Of a stretch of 10,083 nucleotides of DNA, positions 6,364-10,083 are shown piece after piece (the first letter of the stretch is position 1; every line of letters begins with the position of its first letter). The notes beneath the pieces were generated by a model. That model was not told the DNA's origin. It did no database searches and saw nothing but the letters and a program-made list of their open reading frames with translations. The DNA lies in the NCBI GenBank assembly GCA_945898025.1, contig CAMDGT010000022.1:1-10083 (forward strand), written 5' to 3'. The DNA comes from Rickettsia typhi (GTDB lineage: Bacteria; Pseudomonadota; Alphaproteobacteria; Rickettsiales; UBA1997). A program made the position numbers and the translations under genes.

Positions 6364-6822
6364 ATGGCACTATTTCTTTCAACATTTATTAATAAAGTCG
6401 ATATAAAAGGCAGAGTTTCTTTGCCCGCTCAATTTCGCTCCGCTCTTAGTGTTGATGCTCCTAATGTTGTTATAGTTTATGAATCTTTTATCAATCAAGC
6501 AATTGAAGGTTGTGATATTGAAAGAATTAAAAAAATATCGCAAGCAATTGATGATCTTGACCCATTTTCAGAAGAAAGAGATGCCTTTTCTGCAACTGTT
6601 TTAGGCGGGGCTATTCAACTTACGATTGATGGCGAGGGCAGAATAATAATCCCGCAAGAGCTAATAAAAAAAATGAATATTAAAAATAATGTTGTTTTTG
6701 TAGGCAAGGGTTCAACTTTCGAAATATGGGAAGCAAGCAAATTTAACGATTATTCGCTTAAAGCTAGGGAAATAGCTAAAGAAAAAAGAAACATGTTAAG
6801 ATTGAGCAAAAATAATGACTAA
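6364..6822 (+). CDS. mraZ: Transcriptional regulator MraZ
   Basis: MraZ is the first gene of the division and cell wall (dcw) cluster in many bacteria. It forms ring-shaped oligomers of AbrB-like swapped-hairpin domains that bind repeats in its own promoter region. The 152-residue product shows both copies of the MraZ domain: KVDIKGRVSLPAQFR at 11-25 and the matching TIDGEGRIIIPQEL at 87-100, each with the DxKGR or DxEGR and P signature. FVGKGSTFEIW at 112-122 is also typical. The start gives the normal short N terminus before the first DxKGR. No Shine-Dalgarno is visible (AACTAATGG). The gene overlaps rsmH by 8 bp, so the two are probably translationally coupled. A strong promoter and candidate binding boxes lie directly upstream. 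Confidence 0.96.
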   Translation: MALFLSTFINKVDIKGRVSLPAQFRSALSVDAPNVVIVYESFINQAIEGCDIERIKKISQAIDDLDPFSEERDAFSATVLGGAIQLTIDGEGRIIIPQELIKKMNIKNNVVFVGKGSTFEIWEASKFNDYSLKAREIAKEKRNMLRLSKNND

Positions 6823-7774
6823 AGAAACCAATAATGACAATCAATTTGAATATCATTTTCCTGTAATGTTAAAGGAAGTTATTGATGCTCTTGAACCAAG
6901 AGACAATGAGGTTTATGTTGATGCGACATTTGGTGCTGGAGGTTACTCAAAGGCAATAGTTGAAAAAGCAAATTGCAAGCTTTTTGCAATTGATCGCGAC
7001 CCTTCGGTAAAAAAATTTGCTAATAAAATAGAAGATTTATTTCCTGATCGATTTACCCTGATGATGGGTAGATTTTCTGAAATTAAAGAGCTTTTAATGG
7101 AGCAAAAAATTTCTCAAATTGATGGCCTAGTTCTTGATATAGGGGTTTCTTCGATGCAGATTGATGAAGAGCAAAGAGGTTTTTCCTTTGATAGTGAAGA
7201 GTTGCTCGATATGAGAATGAATCAAAATGAACAAAATATTACCGCGAAAGACATCGTTAATAGCTATGACTTTGAATCATTATGTCAAATAATTAAAAAT
7301 TTTGGAGAAGAGCCGAAGGCTAAATCAATTGCTAGAAAAATTATTAATCAAAGAATTAAGGCTCCGATTTTAAAATGCTGTGATCTTGCAAAAATTGCTA
7401 GATCTTGTTATTATGGTTATTATAAAAAAGACCCCGCAACCAAAACATTTCAAGCATTAAGAATACATATTAATCAAGAGTTAAAAGAGTTAGAGCTTAT
7501 TCTTGAGGCATCAAAAACTATTTTAAAAAGCGGAGGAAGAATAGTGGTGGTTTCCTTTCATTCTCTTGAAGATAGAATTGTAAAAAATTTTTTTAAAAAA
7601 GAATGCGAAACTACTAGTTCTGGCATATCTAGATATCAGCCAAATATTAATCAATCCGATAAAAATCCAAGTTTTTTTCTTAAAAAATCAACTGTAATTA
7701 TTCCAACTGACGACGAAATCGCAGTTAATAATCGTTCTCGTTCGGCAAAAATGAGAAGTGCCATTAAAATTTAA
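6815..7774 (+). CDS. rsmH: 16S rRNA (cytosine1402-N4)-methyltransferase RsmH (MraW)
   Basis: RsmH uses S-adenosylmethionine to N4-methylate C1402 in the decoding centre of 16S rRNA. At 319 residues it has family length. Signature segments run in order: FPVMLKEVIDAL near residue 15, SAM motif I VDATFGAGGYSKAI (35-48), AIDRDP, DGLVLDIGVSSMQID with RGFSFD (103-126), LDMRMN, ATKTFQALRIHINQEL (208-223) and VVVSFHSLEDRIVKNFF (244-260). The C terminus NRSRSAKMRSA is typical too. It overlaps mraZ by 8 bp and is followed after 3 bp by the ftsL-like gene, which is the canonical dcw order. Confidence 0.97.
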   Translation: MTKETNNDNQFEYHFPVMLKEVIDALEPRDNEVYVDATFGAGGYSKAIVEKANCKLFAIDRDPSVKKFANKIEDLFPDRFTLMMGRFSEIKELLMEQKISQIDGLVLDIGVSSMQIDEEQRGFSFDSEELLDMRMNQNEQNITAKDIVNSYDFESLCQIIKNFGEEPKAKSIARKIINQRIKAPILKCCDLAKIARSCYYGYYKKDPATKTFQALRIHINQELKELELILEASKTILKSGGRIVVVSFHSLEDRIVKNFFKKECETTSSGISRYQPNINQSDKNPSFFLKKSTVIIPTDDEIAVNNRSRSAKMRSAIKI

Positions 7775-7777
7775 GAT

Positions 7778-8146
7778 ATGAATAATAGTTTAAAAAGAAA
7801 CAAAATTTATATTTGCCATTTACTAACAATAGTCTCTTTGTTTGCAACTATTGCAATAATGTTTATTGTTCAATTTAAGGTTGAAGGCTTGCAAGATCAG
7901 ATTGCAAAAGCAAATAATAAAATTTCTAGCTACGAAGATAAAGTTGAGCTTCTTGAAGTTGAGTGGGTGTACCTAACTAGGCCAGACAGAATAAGAACTC
8001 TTGCCAGCAGATATTTACATAATAATAGCTATACTATGGCTAGTCAAATTAGAATAATTAATGATTTAGAAAAATATCGTGTCGCAAACTATCAAAAGAA
8101 AATTAATTTAAAAGAAAATCCACAATCTCAAACCTTAATTAATTAA
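7778..8146 (+). CDS. ftsL: FtsL-like cell division protein
   Basis: A small bitopic membrane protein of 122 residues. It has a short basic cytoplasmic N terminus (MNNSLKRNK), one membrane segment at about 11-32 (ICHLLTIVSLFATIAIMFIV), then a periplasmic coiled-coil region at about 33-64 (VEGLQDQIAKANNKISSYED and onward). The motif VEWVYLTRPDRIRTLASRYL at 61-80 is characteristic of alphaproteobacterial FtsL. FtsL works with FtsB and FtsQ to activate the septal peptidoglycan synthase FtsW-FtsI. Sequence conservation in the family is low, so the call rests on topology, the W/RP motif and position directly after rsmH (3 bp). The usual next gene, ftsI, is absent; ispDF follows after 4 bp. Confidence 0.85.
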   Translation: MNNSLKRNKIYICHLLTIVSLFATIAIMFIVQFKVEGLQDQIAKANNKISSYEDKVELLEVEWVYLTRPDRIRTLASRYLHNNSYTMASQIRIINDLEKYRVANYQKKINLKENPQSQTLIN

Positions 8147-8150
8147 AATA

Positions 8151-9356
8151 ATGACTAAAATAGTGGCTCTAATAACAGCCTGCGGAAGAGGGACTCGTTT
8201 TGCTAGCGATGGAATACCTAAGCAATATATGCAACTTGCAGGGGTTCCACTTCTTCGTCATAGCATATTAGCCTTTCTAAACCATCGTCAAGTTGATGAT
8301 GTGATTTGTGTGGTTCATCCTCAAGATGTTAAGCTTTATGAAGAAGCGGCAATGGGCCTTGATTTGTTGAATCCTGTATTTGGAGGTGATACTCGTCAAG
8401 CTTCGATTAGAATGGGTCTTGAGGCGCTAGAGCAATATAACCCAACTAAGGTTTTAATTCATGATGGTGTTAGGCCTTTTATTTCGAAGAGAATAATTAA
8501 TGGTGTTATTGAAAAATTAGAAACTCATCCTGCGGTTATTCCAGCGATTATAGTTGAGGATACCATAAAAAAATGCGATGATGGCAAGATAGAATGGACT
8601 TTAGAAAGGGAAAATCTATGGCGAGCCCAGACTCCGCAAGGTTTTATTTATAGCGATATCTTAAATTCTCATATTGCTTTTAAAGATCTTCATTTTACTG
8701 ACGATTCTGCACTTAATGAATATGCAGGAATTCCCGTTGCAATTATCCCCGGTTCGCAAAATAATTTTAAAATTACCAATCAAGAAGATTATGAAAGAGC
8801 TCAAAGAATGGCGGGTTTATTGATTAAAAATGTAAAAGAAGAAAATCGCTGTGGAATAGGGTTTGATGTTCATAAATTTAGTGATGATAAAGTTGATGAA
8901 AATAATGTTATTAATTTATGTGGGATTAAAGTGCCTTTTAATAAAAAAATATTAGCACATTCAGATGGCGATGTTGCAATTCATGCTTTGATGGATGCTA
9001 TTCTCGGTGCTATAGGTTGTGGTGATATCGGAGAGCACTTTCCTCCAAATGATGATAAATGGCGGAGTATTGATTCTCGCGAGATGCTAAAAATAGTTGA
9101 TAGTTTATTGAAAAAGAAGGGTGGAAAGATACTAAACCTTGACTTAATAATTATTTGTGAAAATCCAAAGATTTCTCAGTATAAAAAAGCGATGAGAGAT
9201 GAAATTGCTAGCGTGCTTAACATAGAGGAATCTAGAGTTAATATTAAAGCCACAACTACAGAAAAATTAGGTTTTATTGGTAGAGGTGAGGGTATAGCCT
9301 CGCAGGCAACGGTTTCAGTATGGCTAACAAGAATCGAAGAATCTTTATTGCCTTAA
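8151..9356 (+). CDS. ispDF: Bifunctional IspD/IspF (MEP cytidylyltransferase and MEcPP synthase)
   Basis: One 401-residue protein carries two MEP-pathway activities. Residues about 1-228 are IspD, which couples CTP to methylerythritol 4-phosphate: ALITACGRGTRF at the CTP-binding loop, PKQYMQL with Lys24, IHDGVRPF and NFKITNQEDY with Lys207. The usual AAG of the loop reads ACG, a minor variation. Residues about 233-395 are IspF, which cyclises CDP-ME2P. GIGFDVHKF has zinc ligands Asp239 and His241, AHSDGDVAIHAL has the third ligand His278, followed by GAIGCGDIGEHFPP and the C-terminal IKATTTEKLGFIGRGEGIA. The fusion is typical of alphaproteobacteria and a few other groups. The intervening step is IspE, encoded at 860-1714. 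It starts 4 bp after the ftsL-like gene and so probably shares the mraZ promoter. Confidence 0.97.
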   Translation: MTKIVALITACGRGTRFASDGIPKQYMQLAGVPLLRHSILAFLNHRQVDDVICVVHPQDVKLYEEAAMGLDLLNPVFGGDTRQASIRMGLEALEQYNPTKVLIHDGVRPFISKRIINGVIEKLETHPAVIPAIIVEDTIKKCDDGKIEWTLERENLWRAQTPQGFIYSDILNSHIAFKDLHFTDDSALNEYAGIPVAIIPGSQNNFKITNQEDYERAQRMAGLLIKNVKEENRCGIGFDVHKFSDDKVDENNVINLCGIKVPFNKKILAHSDGDVAIHALMDAILGAIGCGDIGEHFPPNDDKWRSIDSREMLKIVDSLLKKKGGKILNLDLIIICENPKISQYKKAMRDEIASVLNIEESRVNIKATTTEKLGFIGRGEGIASQATVSVWLTRIEESLLP

Positions 9357-9375
9357 TTTAGTCAATTATGATTGC

Positions 9376-9440
9376 TTGGGGATTTCTTTAGCCCCTTGTG
9401 GCTTTTTATATTGGGGGGATGAAGCCCCTTGTTGCCTTTT
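9376..9440 (+). terminator. Possible terminator of the mraZ-ispDF operon within the hairpin repeats
   Basis: About 20 bp after the ispDF stop, GGGG-to-CCCC hairpins are each followed by short T runs: CTTTTTA ending near 9408 and CCTTTTTA ending near 9442. Stems are short (4-6 bp) and the T runs are not directly adjacent to the strongest stems, so intrinsic termination is plausible but not certain. Confidence 0.35.
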
Positions 9441-9469
9441 TACCTTGGGGGCTGAAGCCCCTTGTTGCC
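9390..9469. repeat. 33-bp tandem repeat with GGGG/CCCC hairpins (two full units and a partial third)
   Basis: Units start with AGCCCCTTGT at 9390, 9423 and 9456. The third stops after AGCCCCTTGTTGCC, where an A8-G10 tract begins. Each junction forms a small hairpin; the best is GGGGCT-GA-AGCCCC at 9448-9461. A diverged earlier half (TTGGGGATTTCTTTAG) lies at 9376-9391. Confidence 0.88.
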
Positions 9470-9478
9470 GAAAAAAAA

Positions 9479-9488
9479 GGGGGGGGGG
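9479..9488 (+). repeat. G10 homopolymer tract preceded by A8
   Basis: Eight A (9471-9478) are followed directly by ten G (9479-9488). It lies in non-coding DNA, so no phase-variable gene is evident. Such tracts are also prone to sequencing or assembly error. Confidence 0.9.
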
Positions 9489-9516
9489 AGAAATGAAGAA
9501 GAAGAGCTTACTTTCT

Positions 9517-9585
9517 TCGTCATCCTGCGCGGAGTCGCAGGATCCATTGCTTTTCTGGTTCCTGCAACTTCGTGCAGGATGACGA
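9517..9585. repeat. Nested composite palindrome A (12-bp outer arms with two inner hairpins)
   Basis: Outer arms TCGTCATCCTGC (9517-9528) and GCAGGATGACGA (9574-9585) are perfect inverted copies. Two inner hairpins compete with them: ATCCTGCG/CGCAGGAT (9522-9529 with 9536-9543, 6-nt loop) and TCCTGCA/TGCAGGA (9560-9566 with 9573-9579, 6-nt loop). The DNA can therefore fold either as one long stem or as two side-by-side hairpins. Layout and core words resemble mobile palindromic intergenic repeats seen in Rickettsiales and related alphaproteobacteria, which is inferred. Confidence 0.85.
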
Positions 9586-9599
9586 GTGAGTTGGCTTCG

Positions 9600-9614
9600 C
9601 TTCGTGCAGGATGA
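9600..9614 (+). repeat. Solo copy of CTTCGTGCAGGATGA, a half-element of palindrome A
   Basis: Identical to the right-hand hairpin half of palindrome A at 9568-9582, 32 bp downstream. Positions 9604-9614 are also a perfect 11-bp inverted match to TCATCCTGCAC at 9709-9719. It looks like a truncated or partially duplicated element. Confidence 0.8.
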
Positions 9615-9646
9615 AGGTTAGTAGTGCGAGATCATAAATTTTATCT

Positions 9647-9687
9647 AATAACTCCCCCCCACATAATTTTAACGAGGGGGAGTTATT
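9647..9687. repeat. 12-bp inverted repeat with 17-nt loop (AATAACTCCCCC arms)
   Basis: AATAACTCCCCC at 9647-9658 and GGGGGAGTTATT at 9676-9687 are perfect inverted copies; the loop is 9659-9675. It lies between convergent ispDF and prfA and could block or end transcription from both sides. No long T run follows on either strand, so it is listed as a repeat and not as a terminator. Confidence 0.85.
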
Positions 9688-9706
9688 GAAATAAGCATTT
9701 AACTAT

Positions 9707-9775
9707 CGTCATCCTGCACTTCACCCGTCATCACCGACGAAAGTCGGGACCCAGCTTCTTTATCTGGGAGGATGA
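9707..9775. repeat. Nested composite palindrome B, sharing the CGTCATCCTGC arm with palindrome A
   Basis: CGTCATCCTGC (9707-9717) repeats the left arm of palindrome A exactly. The outer arms here are TCATCCT (9709-9715) and AGGATGA (9769-9775). Inside are CCGAC-GAAA-GTCGG (9734-9747, a GNRA-type loop) and CCCAG/CTGGG (9750-9754 with 9764-9768, 9-nt loop). The inner GTCATCACCGACGAAAGTC followed by GGGACCCAG is of the class of common palindromic repeats in Rickettsiales-like genomes, a likeness noted from memory. Confidence 0.78.
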
Positions 9776-9822
9776 AGCCTCTTTTTGCCTGATAAGTTAT
9801 AGTTTTATTATTTTTTAGAATC

Positions 9823-10083
9823 TTATTCGTTTTCAGAAAGTTTTCTTGCTTCGTCATTGGCAATTAGTGCATCAATAAATTCGTCTAATTCTCCAAGCAT
9901 GATTCCTTCCATGCGATAGCTAGTTAAATTTATGCGATGATCGGTAACTCTATTTTGAGGAAAGTTATAAGTTCTGATTCTTTCTGACCTGTCTCCGCTT
10001 CCGACTTGTTCTTTTCTAGATGCTGATCTTTCTTTGTCTGCCTTTTCTCTTTCTGCTTCATAAACTCTTGAGCGAAGGATTTT
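9823..10083 (-). CDS. prfA: Peptide chain release factor 1 (RF1), C-terminal part; gene runs off the right edge
   Basis: RF1 recognises UAA and UAG and triggers peptide release. The 86 visible residues are the C-terminal part of a protein of about 355 residues, read leftward from the window edge and ending with TAA at 9825-9823. The stretch [20 protein letters not shown] then DHRINLT is diagnostic for RF1; RF2 has a different sequence at this point. The preceding [20 protein letters not shown] and the ending [20 protein letters not shown] also fit. The GGQ and PxT motifs lie beyond the window. Its modifying enzyme PrmC is encoded at 2930-3877 instead of directly downstream of prfA, where it often sits. 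Confidence 0.95.
   Translation of the reverse strand, partial: KILRSRVYEAEREKADKERSASRKEQVGSGDRSERIRTYNFPQNRVTDHRINLTSYRMEGIMLGELDEFIDALIANDEARKLSENE

Larger units (their letters stand above)
9357..9822. other. Non-coding, repeat-rich region between the convergent ispDF and prfA genes
   Basis: These 466 bp hold no credible gene. The one open frame of some length (9376-9582, plus strand) is translated from hairpin repeats and a G tract. The region is richer in G and C than the coding DNA around it and consists largely of inverted repeats: a 33-bp tandem hairpin unit, a G10 tract, two composite palindromes sharing CGTCATCCTGC arms, and a separate 12-bp inverted repeat. Some of these may terminate transcription from both sides. 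No tRNA or other structured RNA gene was recognised. Confidence 0.85.

Noticed and set aside
9479..9488. G10 tract as a phase-variation switch
   Set aside because: No credible coding region or promoter spacer contains it, so there is nothing visible for it to switch.
9376..9582. 68-residue open frame on the plus strand after ispDF
   Set aside because: It is translated from the 33-bp hairpin repeat, the G10 tract and palindrome A. It is Cys- and Gly-rich with no family resemblance, and it has no Shine-Dalgarno or promoter. It is open mainly because the repeat unit length is a multiple of three.
9501..9780. CRISPR array or tRNA gene in the right-hand repeats
   Set aside because: The repeats are inverted and nested without regular spacers, and no cloverleaf with a TTCRA-type T arm can be formed.

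Overview
This is a strongly AT-rich bacterial chromosome segment that most likely comes from an alphaproteobacterium, probably in or near the Rickettsiales. Five things point that way. IspD and IspF are fused into one protein. A DUF2125-like envelope protein and a bacterial SH3 (SH3_4-like) secreted protein are present, both typical of alphaproteobacteria. The division cluster is fragmented. A palindromic element lies in frame inside a protein gene, as is well known in Rickettsia. The intergenic DNA at the right end is packed with composite palindromes. Because two MEP-pathway proteins (IspE, IspDF) are present, Rickettsia itself, which has lost that pathway, is unlikely. The taxonomic call is inference.

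Layout. Positions 1-831 hold the 3' part of tsaD (tRNA t6A synthesis) on the plus strand, convergent with a six-gene minus-strand operon. Read in the direction of transcription, that operon is fdx (ISC-type ferredoxin, 6136-5801), a DUF2125-like anchored protein with large Asn/Pro/Ser-rich expansions (5769-3877), prmC (release-factor methyltransferase, 3877-2930), pdxJ (vitamin B6 synthesis, 2919-2185), a secreted double-SH3 protein (2183-1704) and ispE (1714-860). The genes are separated by at most about 31 bp or overlap, so they are probably co-transcribed.

A 227-bp divergent intergenic region (6137-6363) carries a good sigma70-type promoter facing right. It is followed by four TGGA-type boxes in two pairs with 10-bp spacing, a plausible operator for MraZ, whose gene is next. 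The plus-strand operon mraZ-rsmH-ftsL-ispDF (6364-9356) is the start of a division and cell wall (dcw) cluster, with ispDF where ftsI would usually follow. The two operons together link division, isoprenoid precursor supply (needed for the undecaprenyl carrier), B6, Fe-S and translation termination functions.

Positions 9357-9822 are non-coding. They hold a 33-bp tandem hairpin repeat, a G10 tract, two nested composite palindromes sharing an 11-bp CGTCATCCTGC arm, and a separate 12-bp inverted repeat. The 3' end of prfA (RF1), on the minus strand, closes the window. No wholly new system is evident. The points most worth following up are the palindromic insertion in prmC, the candidate MraZ operator, the expanded DUF2125-like protein and the layered palindromes at the right end.
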